Below are positions 45,795-58,200 of a stretch of DNA of 64,000 nt, piece after piece. The notes under the pieces were generated by a model, which ran no database searches, was not told the origin of the DNA, and saw only the letters and a program-made list of their open reading frames with translations. How positions within the stretch are numbered: position 1 is the first letter of the stretch; each line of letters starts with the position of its first letter. The position numbers and the translations under genes were made by a program. The stretch is from Dryobates pubescens (Eukaryota > Chordata > Aves > Piciformes > Picidae), in assembly GCF_014839835.1 (NCBI RefSeq), contig NC_071624.1:18309675-18373674 (forward strand), given 5' to 3'.

Positions 45795-47732
45795 CCCTCT
45801 AGAAATTTTAGGTTTGCTCTTCCAAGCTAGGAAAAGTTCAGAAAGGTTTTAAACATGAAAAGCATTTGCCCTCCTCATACAGATTCGGTCATTTCGTATC
45901 CACGGGAAGCAGGTGACTGCCGGACGATTCCAGAGACAGGGAAGTGCTTCACAGCAGAACAACAGCAGAATATTGCTGTCTAAACTGATTGGCCACTCTA
46001 AGCATATGCCTTTAAGTAGCAGTTTCCCTTCCAAAAGATCCTCCTCTGTGATCTTCCGAATGAAATACGTCTGGGAGCCAGACGCAGGAAGGAACTTCAG
46101 AGATCTCACTTCCTAGCAACTGCTCAGAAGTGCACTCCTCCCGAGCACACCGACCATGATGCAGATACTCTGCCATGAGGCAGGATGCTCAGCCTTCCTG
46201 CAGCTCAGCATTTTCCCTTCCCTACATGAGGAAAGGGGCTGTCAAATGATAAATGTGTCCCGTCCCTGTACAGAAGGCCACATGCCGCCACATGTTACAG
46301 AGGAATCAATGTGCCAGAGCTTGGCAGATAAGGCCATCAGGGTGAGCCAACACTTGCTGCTATCTTAGGGCAGCCTCATAAAAACACTGTTGAGTCTCAG
46401 CCACCTTGCAGAGAGTACAGAAGCCCAAATGGCACTGGTTAGAAGTGGCCAGGCAGAATTCTTGTCACAGTGTAATTAATGACTGTTTTCTGCAGCACTA
46501 CAAACTGTTTTATGAATGAAATTCTGCCATTTCTCCAGCAGCTTTATGCTGTGCTTAGAGCTGAGCATGCATAGCTGCAGATCTGACCTAAATACACATG
46601 ACTTCTTGTGCAGAACAAAAGGTCTGGCTGTGTTTTGAAATGCCTGCTGTTTTGCACTGTGCAAAGCCAAAGCCAGGCAGTTTCTCCATTTTCCTGTGTC
46701 ATCATTCCCTAAGCCCAAAGCAACTAGACATCATCCTGGTAACACAGAGTGAATGCTCACAGCATGACCCAAGCCTTCCTTCTATGCCCCTGATGTGAAT
46801 CATCAGAAAAGTAACTCAAGAATAGGGTTTGCTCAGTGGGAAGGTCACAGTAAGAGAACAAAACCAATTTGGGCTCTAGCAAAGGCAAGGCTGATTTTAG
46901 AATCAATGATGTCATGGGAGGTTTTCTTTCTGTTTCCTCATGAGCTGTTTCAGGCTCTGCACGCATCAGGCTTCTCCCATGTTCTCATAAAAGCTGCTTG
47001 TTGTAACTAATTCTTTCCTATTGCTTCAAATGAGATCACCTAAGGAAATGGGCCTGGTGGTACATATGCATTACCTCCTTTTTTCTATCTGTTCTCTGCT
47101 CTCCACTCTCTCATTCCTCTCTCCCCTCCTTTTTTTTTTCTTTTTAAATAAGAGATTTCATTTTGAAGTCCTCAGACTTTACTGTGAAGCTCTTCCCATA
47201 TTTCCTGTTTTGCTCCCTAGTCACTATGGAAACTTTTTATTTCAGGCCTTCCTCTAGCCGAAATTAGTGACAAAACTCCCTTTGGAGGCTCATGGGCATG
47301 GACAGAACTCAGATCATCCACACTAAAGACCAGAGGAAACAGGCACACAACATCTCCAGGGCTTATTTTCTATTACAAAATTCAGAGATCACATAAAAGG
47401 CTGAAATACTTCTTTTCTAAAAGCAATGGCCAAAATGATTAGCATTCAGCTGAGTTTATTATCAGATTTGCTGCTAGTCCCCATAGCAATTTGTTCTGAT
47501 TAGAAGAAACCTACTTGGACAGTGACACCTGGAACAATATCCATCCTGCACTACAGCAGTCTGCATCATGACCTGGTTTGTATTTAAACTGAGCTCTGCA
47601 AATACCAGCTCAAGCTGTGCTTTTTCTTTTGTTTTCTTTTGCTGGCACACTACACTGCCACAACAGGAAGCAACCATCTTATACTAAATATTAAGCAAAC
47701 CTGGCAAACAGTTTCTCAAATATCTTACTTAC

Positions 47733-47839
47733 CAAGTGTTGCAACAACCGCTTTCTTCTCGGTGCCAACATCTGGGAGTTGATGCCAAGCCCTTTACTGA
47801 AACCTCAGGTTTGCTCTGGATGAGTGACATCTCTGCTAA
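47733..47839 (-). other. Candidate upstream (5') exon of TM4SF18
   Basis: On the minus strand this 107-base stretch is bounded by a good acceptor (ATTTATTTCAG) and a strong donor (GTAAGTAAG). It lies about 1.9 kb upstream of the TM4SF18 start codon. It contains an ATG (47830-47828) that stays open to the donor for 34 codons without resemblance to any family I know. Two acceptor-like sites just before the TM4SF18 ATG (CTTTTCCTAG, ATTTCTAG) could receive it. Most likely it is a 5' UTR exon; it may also be chance. Confidence 0.25.
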
Positions 47840-47911
47840 CTGAAATAAATATAACATAAACCAACCACTTCTCCAGGCTATAAGTGATCAAACTCCCAGA
47901 ACACTGTCTTA

Positions 47912-48432
47912 ATCACAGAATCACAGAATGGCCTAGCTCAGAAGAGACCTTAGAGATCATCTACTCCAACCTCCCTGCCATAGCCAGGGATGCCTCTCAA
48001 TTACACTTGGCTGCTTAAGGCCTCATCTAATCTGGCCTTAAACTCCCCCAGAGAGGAGGCATACACAGCCTTCCTGGGCAGAGTCTCACCACCCTTTTAT
48101 ACTGAAGAGCTTCTTCCTAAGATCCAGTCTAAACCTGCTCTACCTCAGCTTCAAACCATTCCCCCTTGTCCTGCCTCTAGACACCCTTATGGAAAGTCCC
48201 TCTCCAGCCTTCCTGTAAGGATCCCTTCAGGTATTGGAAGGCAGCTCTAAGGTCTCCCCAGAGTCTTCTCCAAGCTGAACAACCCCAGTTCCCTCAGCCC
48301 ATTCTCATAGCAGAGATGCTCCAGCCCTTGGATCATCTTTGTGGCCCTCCTCTGGACTCATTCCAACAGCTCTGTGTCCTTCTGATGCTGGGGACACCAG
48401 AAGTGGACACAGTATTCCAGGTGGGGTCTCTT
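47912..48432 (-). mobile_element. CR1 LINE 3' fragment
   Basis: aatcacagaatcacagaatg to acacagtattccaggtgggg, about 520 bases and nearly continuous. Same subfamily as 42281-42682. Confidence 0.9.
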
Positions 48433-49849
48433 TAAATGACAACGCAGTGAGTAGTAATGCTGTCTGTTAGAGCTACCTGGAGCTGAACTAAGGTTTTCCT
48501 TCTAAACCTTAGCCTAATCATCCTGTCCATTGGAACTCTAAACTTCTTTCAGATCTTCAACTAATCAGAAAGACAAAGAAGAATTATGCAAGCAGAAAGG
48601 CAAACATCCCTCAGCTGCATGGTTTCTTTCAAGAACCTCTTTTTTCTTCTGCTCCCTCCTGCAGCAGGGCAAGAGAGGGACAAACACAAGCAGAAAGCCT
48701 GTGCTAGACTGCCCTTAACTAAGTATTTATGTATGAATAAATTGTGTTGCAAGGAGTGACTATCCTGATACTCTAAACACAAACCCTTCCCATCTCTGAG
48801 TCCTTTTGCTGCTGTGGATGTGTATGTGAAGTTTCATTTCCACCCTTGATTTCTGTTTTATTTTCCAGATACATATTTGCACCAGGCAGACTTGCCTGTG
48901 AGGACAGGCTGAGATGCACCCCAAGTTGCTGCCCACCTTTAAAAAGCCACCTTACTAGTTACAACACACTGAGTATGCTGACCCCTCTGGGAAATTCCCT
49001 TCCTCCCACAAAGAGAAACTAAACTGCCTGTTTTCAAAGGCTACATGAACTGCTAGATTCCAAAACTGAGCAATAGTGTTATTCAGCCTCATTTCTTTGA
49101 AATGCCACAGTCTGGGTTCCACTTGAACACTGCCATTGCCAGTAGCATGCTGTCCTTGCCAGTAATGCTGTTGGCAGCCTATCATTCAGACTGCCTTCAC
49201 CCTGAGACACGGCACTTGCTGTCACGTGCTGCAAGCAACACTGCAGAGGTTCATGCACAGAATGTCAGAATATGGCCTCCAAGCTGCTTACTGCTGAGCT
49301 CAGATACTTCAGATTAATCCATCACTGCTGACCTGAATTTGTACTCAATTTTTTGAGCACTGCTACTACACCCAGGAGTCTGCTGAGCAAGGTAAAATAC
49401 AGGACATAGACTCACGTTTTGTTTCAAGACTCTCAGCAGTCAGGAGGTAAGCTCAGCTTGGGAGAGCAGGAGAGGACACAGAGCTGTGGCTCAACTGCAC
49501 AAAAACCTCCCTCCAGTCCTGGAACGGCCATCAGTAATGAGCTGCTAGCCCAGACCCAGCACTAAGACTCCACTAACATGGCTGTGTCTGTCACAGAGCT
49601 GTCCTTGAGCTATCATACTTCTGTTGATGCACAAGTGCCTGGCTCAGCTAAATTATCCAAACCAAATAATGAAGTAGTTCTCACCCTCAGGGAGTCTGCT
49701 GGAGAGGAAAACAAGATTATGACCTGACTGCTTTTGTATTCATGTTCTCCTGCCACCACTGTGCTTTACTCTAAGAACAGGAAAGCAGTGTTTCAGCATG
49801 GGCAGGGAAAAGAATCACTGACACCTGCTGGGTATTTGTAATACAAATC

Positions 49850-49855
49850 TTTATT
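49850..49855 (-). terminator. TM4SF1: Candidate distal TM4SF1 poly(A) signal
   Basis: AATAAA on the minus strand, about 530 bases after the TM4SF1 stop. A nearer AATAAA lies at 50024-50029, so the transcript may have two alternative 3' ends. I cannot tell which is used. Confidence 0.45.
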
Positions 49856-50023
49856 TGTGAAATATGGGAGATGATCAGAAAAAAAATCTGAAAAGGTGAA
49901 GTCTGCCTTCAATCATCCACATTTTACTGCTGCTTTCTTTTTGCTGCAGCTGACCATTCATTTATGTGCAGGCCAGACTAGAATGGGTTTGTGTTCATTC
50001 CAATATTAGAATGGAAGTGCAAC

Positions 50024-50029
50024 TTTATT
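50024..50029 (-). terminator. TM4SF1: Candidate proximal TM4SF1 poly(A) signal
   Basis: AATAAA on the minus strand about 350 bases after the stop codon of TM4SF1. This is an alternative to the signal at 49850-49855. Confidence 0.45.
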
Positions 50030-50379
50030 GGGAAAACAACCTAAAGGATGGAGATGCTGTGTCAGTTGAAAGAAAAAACCCCAAACCAACAACATCTTTA
50101 GTCACACATATTTGGGTAGTTGCCTGTACTAAGATGAAATGAACCAAAGGGATTCAGGATTCATTTTGCCTTTAGATACAGGCAGGTCGGTGGGGAGAAC
50201 CTCCATATGATTCCAGCAAACAAGGGCTGGCCCTAAGTGAGGTAAGGTGATGGCAAGAGCACAGTTTGACAACAAACAATGTGCATTTTGGAATGCATGG
50301 AATATAAAAAAATAAACCAAACCACAGAATACTCAACACTCCACACACATAACACCGAAGTCAATGCACTGCCAGGTTC

Positions 50380-53300
50380 CTAGCAACCATATGTCTGTGG
50401 GGGGAACAAAAAAGAAAGAAACACATGTTAAGGGGAAGAATGTTAATATTGTAGCCGACTGTAAGACCTAAAATGAACCTGACCACATTTAGATAACCTT
50501 AGCATGCTCTTTCATACTGAAGTAACAGCATGGAAGACAGAAATGAGAAGACAGTAACAGCTTTGAAAGAGCCCCAGCGTTCAACCACATCCATTCAAAA
50601 TGTGAAACACATTCCTAGCCATAATGTGTGTGACAATCGTACCCTAAGCCACTGCAATTCCAACACTGCCACTACCATACTGCTTTGAATAACGTGCTCA
50701 AGCTTTCTAACAAGACTTCAAAGAAATTTGGGGGAAGTTCTTCACTCTAAAAAAAAAAGAAAGCCCCACCTTGAAATAAAAAACATTTTGGCTCTGTCTG
50801 CAGGTTTTGTTAGCTCTGTGCAGAACTGCACCACCTTGTGCCACTATGGCTCAGGCTACAGCAAGGACCACCACCAGGAGATCTGTATTGCAGATTGTAT
50901 TGGTGAATGCAAGGGTCATAGAGGGCAAAGAAGGCCTTGCAGCTCTTGTGCAGACTAACTTCACAGTGACAGCTGAGGAATCAGCTGAATGCATGTGGTC
51001 AAATACTACATGGAAATGCTAAACACAAAAGGGCTACCAAAAAGAAAATAAAGTAGTTGTCCACTGAATTGCTGCTAAAAATTAGCTGCTGAGTAAGACT
51101 CCTCAGTAGCATCAGTAACAATAGCTTCCTGTTCCCCTGAGTGCTTCTAAGTACAAACAGCTCACCTCCTCATGACGGCAGCATGCTCCATACAGTCCGC
51201 TAAGAACGCCATTGATGATCTGGATGAAGCAGAGGATGAACTCTATTGCGCCCAAGACAAGGAGGATGGAAAAGAGAGTGATGTTCCATTGCACGATGTT
51301 TCGAGGTTCTTGACATTCAGCCCACCTGTTGTAATCAAGCAGGTACCTGTACCCAGCAATTAAAAGCACATTAACATTGTGACACTAGAACCAAATTATG
51401 TCTAGTCTGTAACTGCTTTGAAGATAATCACTCTAAATGGGGATAGAAAATGCAATGGTTTATTCCACACAACGCTTGTTCTGTTTAAGAACATGTTGTA
51501 CTGCCAACCATACACTTGTTAGGTTTTAATTTCTCTTTGAAAAATAAAATATCTTAGCTTTCATTGTAGAATCTTCTATTACTCAGAGAGAAGACTGAAA
51601 GAGCAAGGCTCTACTCAAAACAACCACAGAGCTTCTCAGGACCAGGCCTTTATTCTGAAGACAGCTGTTACCTATCTGAGGCAAATGGGTCACAGAATCA
51701 CAGAATGTTAGGGGCTGGAAGGGACACTGAAAGATCTTCCAAGTCCAACCCCCCTGCCAGAGCAGGGTCACCTATACCATATGACACTGGAACACATCCA
51801 GACAAGTCTGGAATATCTCCAGAGAGGGAGACACTTGTGCCTTTGGGCCCTCACCCACCTACTCTGGAAGAGGAAAATACAGAACAAGTTCAGAAGGGTA
51901 CTGCAGTATTCCAGCTGCTACTCCTCATCCACATCTTCAGAACATCAGCACTGATGAGCATTCAGCAAGGACTTAACTCTATATTCAGTCACAGCTGAGG
52001 GAGAAGGAGTGTTCCCTCTTGGGAGAATGTAAAATTCAAACTCTCTGCTGCAAAGGAGCTTTATGTGGCTTCTCAACCTGCCTGGCATTGGCCATAAACT
52101 GTTACTGGAAACAGCCTCAAGGTTGCCAAGCACACAGACGCTGTAAAAGCATGTCATGAGCCAAAGCAAAGCCTCTTCCAACTGACAGGATTTGTGGGGA
52201 TTAATGGGGAACAGCACACAGCTCGGCTACAGGAAACCTGGGGAGAGTCTGTTTACAAGGGCATGTAGCCCTAGGACAAAGGGCAATGGTTTGAAACTAG
52301 AGAAGGGTAGATTTAGACTGGACATCAGGAAGAGGTTCTTTACCATGAGGGTATTGGAACACTGGAACGGGTTGCCCAGGAAGGTGGTGGAGGCCCCATT
52401 GCTGAAGACATCAACCTGATCTTGTTCAGGATGTCCCTGCTTACTGCAGAGTGGTTGGACTAGATGAGCTTTAGAGGTCTCTTCCAACCCAGCGTATTCT
52501 AAGGTATGATGCCAGTTTACAAAGAGGCCAAGCCACTTCAGAAGCAAGCCTCACAAAGCATCAGACAGATTTCATAACAACCACAAGTCATAGTTTGGAA
52601 ATCTGTCCAAGTCCTACAACTTGACATTAGGGATGTTTATGGACTTGAACTTTATATGATCTATAGAATTGCTACCTATTTGTACACGTGTTCAGATCCC
52701 TTTTTGTAGGACAGAGGCTTGATATTGCTTCGGTTTCAAACCACATCAGTGTGGGAAACTGATGCCATCTCTTTAGCTCTTAGCGAGTGAGAAGCAAACA
52801 CTTGTGAATGGATCTTGGTATATGGTTACTTGGTATATCTGCAAGGTACTGGAGTAAATCCATGTGTACATGGTGAAAGATGTAACGCCCTCATGAACAG
52901 ACAACTTACCCTCCAGAGGATTCAGTGAAAGGATAGATCCAGTTTCTTCCTAGGCGAGTATAACAATATGGTCCATAAGACAAGCCGAGTGCTGAAATGA
53001 TGATACAGTATCCAGAACCAAGGAGCCCAATTAAGGATGCCACAACTGAGCACAGCACCTGCACAGCAAACAGAGCTGAACTTCCAAAAGCCATCACCTT
53101 GTCTTTGGGATTACCTGGGACTGGGGCATGAAGGCTCACTTACCACACAGCCCTTCCCACAGTTCTCGTAGCCATAGCAGCCATCCTTTTGGAGCACAAT
53201 GAACACTATAGCTGGGATGAGTACCTGGGGATGGAGCAAACAAACCACATGGAGATGTTTTGTTGCACAGACAGGGCAGATAAAACACAGTCCTCACACT

Positions 53301-55128
53301 GCATTCCTTTATATTGCTGCTGAGCAGGGGAGAGGGGAGCAGCCTGGGGAGATGATTCAGTTTTACTCCTATTTAACAGTCAGCATCTTGGCTAATGATG
53401 TCAAGCAGCCTCAACACCAGGGTAGGTATATTTCTATTTCTACTTTGTGTATACACAGCACTTAAGTGCACAAAAAGCCTGCTGTGGTATTGCTGCAATT
53501 TAAAGCACTTCAGCTTTACAAGCTTTTATCCACACTAAAGGCTGTATCCTGCAAATAAAATGCTTTGGGAAAACAAAACAAACAAACAAACAAACCCCCC
53601 AAACAAAACAAAAACAAAGGGGAAAAACAACAAAAAAGGAAAAACAAAGCAGACAAAACCAAACCAAGAAACCCCAAGCATCCATTTGCTGCCAAATGAA
53701 GACTCCAAGGTAAGCCTTTCATAAGTATTTGCTAAAAAAACAACTACCACCAACATATTAATTACTGAAGAGTAGTCACCACTGCTCCTGTGACAAACCA
53801 GTCTGACTAGAGTAGAAAGTCTAGGAACATTTTGCCCAGCTCAGGAAAACATCTCATTATAGTTATTCAGCTTTTTCTAGGTTTTCACAACCAGTTGCCA
53901 GTGGCAGAAATGCAAAGTAACAAAGCAGAAGCTATCTGTGAGAAATGTAAAACATCCCTACTCCAGAGCTTCTAGCATAAAATCCAGGATTTTAATTTAA
54001 TTTAATCTAATTGAATTTGATTTTGATTTAATAGAGTTTCCTCTCCCACCAACTCTACATCCAGGAGTACATTGCAAAAACCTACAGGAAAGAGCAATGT
54101 GCTACCTGCAAACTGCACAGATTTACTCCACAAGACACCAAAATAAAAACCTTTCAGCTGAACAGTCACGTTTGTCAGCCCTTAGTCAAACCTATTGCTT
54201 AGTCCCAGTGCTGCACATCCAGCAGAGGCTGTACAACTATGTTCCAGGAGCAGTTCCACTGATTTCACTTCTGTTCCTGTGTGTGAAGCTCAGTCTTTGC
54301 CAGTCCTTGTGGCAGAGCTGTAGCACAGACACAAGCACACCTCACAAGGTGGAGTGCTTTCCATGCAATCATCTTCAGCCTGAGATTTGCTGTCACCTTG
54401 AGATCTGTAGCCTATTTCTAAGTGGACTTTTAAAAGCAAATGGAAGAGGAAGCCTGGAGTCAGGAGCTTAAATATGCTACAATGTGGTTCACAAAATTGA
54501 AAAGGTAGAAAAGAGGAGTTCCAGATTAACACATTCTTCATCCCTTGCTGCTGCCCAAATGCAAAGCTCTGATAACTGCCACTTGAATTGTTACTAAATG
54601 CAAGTTATCTAGGGACATTCAAAAGGGGAATAGCTCAAAAACATAACAAAAAAGGAAGATTTAACCCTTTACACAAACCATGACCTGCTGAGAGGCTTGG
54701 TTCCAGTTTTGCATTTGGATTTTGTGACCTAGAGCCCTATCATTTTCTCAGCTTTACAGTATCATATTGTTGCAGAAAATAACTAGTAATATGAACTAAT
54801 AATAATTACAAAGTAATGTAGCTAATTTCTTTTGATACTTCAGAGATTCCTCTTGATATTTGATCAATAAATCAATGTAACTGCCAAAGGAACAGCAAGA
54901 CCAAGTAGCTCCAAAATAAACTTCAAAGAAACTTGCTAGCTCATTACTTACCAAGATGCCTCCACCTAGAATGCCATGAAGGCACTCCACGTATTTGCCA
55001 AGACGATTCTCTGAAGCAAATCTTGTTTCACCATTGGGAAAATACAGTAAAACGTTGGCCACGATGCTGAGCAAGGCAAGGATGAGCAACTTATACCCAA
55101 CACACCGAGTAAACCTTCCAAAACACAT
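50380..55128 (-). CDS. TM4SF1: TM4SF1 (L6 antigen), complete
   Basis: Five coding exons (high to low): 55128-54952, 53224-53144, 53058-52910, 51346-51166, 50394-50380, in one frame, giving 200 residues (human 202). Exon 1 has [19 protein letters not shown], nearly as in human TM4SF1. Exon 2 has ENCGKGC, exon 3 [16 protein letters not shown], exon 4 [17 protein letters not shown] and [16 protein letters not shown]. The last exon is TYGC plus TAG (human ends QYDC). Four membrane helices are visible, with NIT in the second extracellular loop as a glycosylation site. TM4SF1 organises membrane microdomains in endothelial and epithelial cells and affects migration. Exon 2 is four codons shorter than human and lacks its CCGCCG cluster. 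It lies upstream of, and in tandem with, TM4SF18. Intact. Confidence 0.95.
51690..51832 (-). mobile_element. CR1 LINE 3' fragment
   Basis: cacagaatcacagaatgtta / ggggctggaagggacactga to aatatctccagagagggaga. In TM4SF1 intron 3. Confidence 0.85.
52236..52508 (+). mobile_element. CR1 LINE 3' fragment
   Basis: aaactagagaagggtagatt through actggaacgggttgcccagg to tcttccaacccagcgtattc. In TM4SF1 intron 3, inverted relative to the copy at 51690. Confidence 0.87.
53568..53660. repeat. A-rich (AAAC)n low-complexity stretch
   Basis: aaacaaacaaacaaac and degenerate continuation, about 90 bases, in TM4SF1 intron 1. Confidence 0.75.
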
Positions 55129-55223
55129 GGCCTCAGCTGCACAAACCCTTCTTCACTAGTCCAACACAACCTATCTCATACCAGTCCCCGCCTAAAAGAA
55201 GACCAGCCTTTATCCTCACCTCC

Positions 55224-55231
55224 TTAAATAC
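55224..55231 (-). promoter_or_regulatory. TM4SF1: TATA-like element upstream of TM4SF1
   Basis: TATTTAAG on the minus strand about 95 bases upstream of the TM4SF1 ATG, in GGGTATTTAAGGAGG context. It could place a start site near 55195. It is a weak TATA match, so this is tentative. Confidence 0.3.
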
Positions 55232-55234
55232 CCA

Positions 55235-58200
55235 GGCTTTACCTGGCTAACCTGGGTGATGTTCACACCTCTCCATAACCACCATTCCCAATTGCAGAGT
55301 GAGGGAGCAGGGATGGCAGAACGCCACCACCCCTCTTAAATGCCCTAATTGCTGTCAAGCCAAATACAACCAAGGAAATATTGAATGCTAGGTAATTCCC
55401 CTCTAATATGTGTGCTTGGAATTGTCACCAGTGAACATGATTAGACATGAACAACATGCTTAAACCACAAGTACTGTTGGGAACTGAAGAGGGGGAAAAA
55501 GGGGGTTGTTTTCTTTGTTAGAAGCAGCTTTGAGTTTTAGGTTTATAGACTGATTCAGAACAACCTGAAGCCAGGGAAAGACTCAGATACTTCAACAGCA
55601 TTGAGTCAGAGTTTTGGGTATAAATAGTAAGGATACAGCAATGAGGAGTATGTAGAGCAAGCTCTCACTTTGCTGTCCTGTTGATGAATGGATTAAGAGG
55701 TTGGAAAACAAATAAAATGGACAAGTAGGCTTCTAAGGAATGTCCTTGTTCTTGCCATTCCAAGACACACTGGATTTAGATTTAATAGCCACTTGTTAAA
55801 ACAAAACCAAGCAAACACTGCCAAAAAAAAAATGCTGCTTCAAAAAGAGGATTATAAAATACAGTCCTTGATCTGGAATTTCATCTGTAGAAACATAAAA
55901 TCCCCAACCCCAAACAGAGAGAACTGTATCATGCCAGGGGTTTCCAGACTGCATTGCATGTACCAGTAACATCAATTTGCATAGTAAACAGAGGGAGGGA
56001 AAGTGACTTGGAAAAATGAAGCTCCAGCCTCCCTTACATGCAAATTTTTCTCAGTAGCCAAAAGCTTCCCTCACCATACACGTCCATCTCAACACAGAGA
56101 CTTGAGCTGCCCACTACCATCCCATGACTGAGGTGAACTCAGAAATGCACAGGCCCAGACTAGATTTGGGAGGAGGTGCTGTTGCCATCATCATCACACA
56201 ATGTAACTGTCATTGCAAAACCAGCAGCTAGACAAACTGAGTTTGGGAATGGACAGGATATAAGAAGACTCCAGTGAGACTTTTCCAGTTATGTAGGGGG
56301 AGAAATCCTCACTCCTGTTTTTCATTTCCAAGAAGGGGGTGGGGGGTTGTATTATTTATTATTGTTAACTGTATTATTGAACTGTAAAGAGAAGTCCAAA
56401 ACAAATCCATGGTCTTCTTGCAGGTGACGTGAGCAACACTTAAGCTGAGAGAAAGAGAGAGAGAGAGCTCCTGCTAAAAGGAAGGGGGAGGGAGGGTGGG
56501 TGCAGGAAAAGAGCAGACTTGAGCAGATGCGGGGTCGTGATGTAACTTCTCCGGGTATTGTAGCTCTTGACCTTGGAGACTTCCTTCACTATGAGAAATA
56601 TCCTCCAATTGTAGAAACACAGGCTTACTATTATTGTGCACTTCACCTCTGGTGACTAAACCAAGCACAAACATCATCCTGCAAGTTTCCTCTGGAGGAA
56701 ATGGAGACGGCTGCTCAACTGAAACCTCCCTTTATTGTGTTATGCTAAAACCCCAAACCACTCCCCCTCAAAAACCACTGCCCAGCACTCTCCCTCCCCC
56801 CAGCCACCACACTGTACAGATGGCCACTGAGAAATAGATTTAAAAGCTGTTCTATTTATAACCTGTATAAGTGTTCTCTAAGCACAGCACAAAATTGTCA
56901 CATAATCAAGAACTTCCTCTGATTTAAAATCAGCTCTGTCCATTACCAAGCACATGGGGCATTGCAGTCTGCAGTTATCACCAAGCTTGCCCCCCAAACA
57001 GTACAACAGCAATTCTGACCACTCTACTACATCATCATGTAGATCACAAAAATACTGAGCTTGTTTGTTTCTCGTGCCTGTTTGCTCCATAAATCCTCCT
57101 GTTGCTGCTCAAAGTGAGCAGGAGTGAGTTTCTGAAAGGCATGGTGGGTTTGAAACGTGCCTCTGGTGGGAGCACAGGGAGGCTGCACCACGGCTGTGGA
57201 TGGGAAATCATCTCATGGGCTGCACAGACCATTTGGAAAGACTGGGCAGCTTAATCCATGAATTGACACAGGATGCCCTCACGAGCTGTTCTCACTTGTC
57301 CTTCTCTCACTGCTTAGTGGATTACTGCTCACAGATGCAAACAGTAGCTCAGGCAACTGCTAGGAAAGCATGATGAACCTGCAGTCACCTGTTAGCTAAA
57401 CTAAGGGGAGCCTCTTGGCCAGCTCTTTAGACAGAGTGAGCTTCCAGGGACCTTAGGAACACACATCTTCCCTTTAATCAAATGGAGAAATGCCCATCCA
57501 TGCTACCATCCATTCTCCACATCCAAGTGATCCACTGATCATGTTTTCTAGCTACTGTCCACAAAAACACTATGTTGTAACTCTAATTGTTCTCAGACAC
57601 AACACCTCACAAGTGCACATCAATGAGTGGAGTTCATCTGGACAGTCATGAGAGGAATTTGCTTCCCTGAAGACCTTGGTGTCTACAGTCTGCTGGCCCC
57701 AGCCAGAAGAAAGTTTCCAGATTATCTTTACTAATTACAAGACAGCTCCTCAGATGAACTAATGAACTACCTCTGAGAGGAAGCAACCAGCTGTTGTCAT
57801 GAGACACATCAGTGAACACAAACTCAATCACCCTTTAGGCAGCTGTAACACATATGGACATACTTGCTGGCTACCTCTGCCATCACTCTGAGATGGAACT
57901 CTGTTCTGAACCATAGAAGAAGTCACCTTGAAGCAAGCACATGCATTTGAATGCAACAACACTCATTGACACATATAGAGAAGATTTATTATTAATAATG
58001 CTGACTTAAGGAGGAGTCAGCAGTGATGAAACAAAAGCAGTTTGGACACTTAACCAACCAGCCTGGAGGTTCAGAAGCAGTTAGGGCAGAGCCACCACTA
58101 AATGAGCCTACAGAAATCCCTTGCTCTAAAGAGCCCATAAACCTTACTTAAGAACAACTATTACTGACCCTACACTTGCAATGCCACTGTAACATCATCC

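Larger units (their letters stand above)
45795..49845. other. Spacer between TM4SF18 and the 3' end of TM4SF1
   Basis: About 4 kb. Contains the CR1 copy at 47912-48432 and the candidate minus-strand exon at 47733-47839; otherwise I recognise nothing. A TM4SF18 promoter should be here if that candidate exon is real. Confidence 0.5.
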
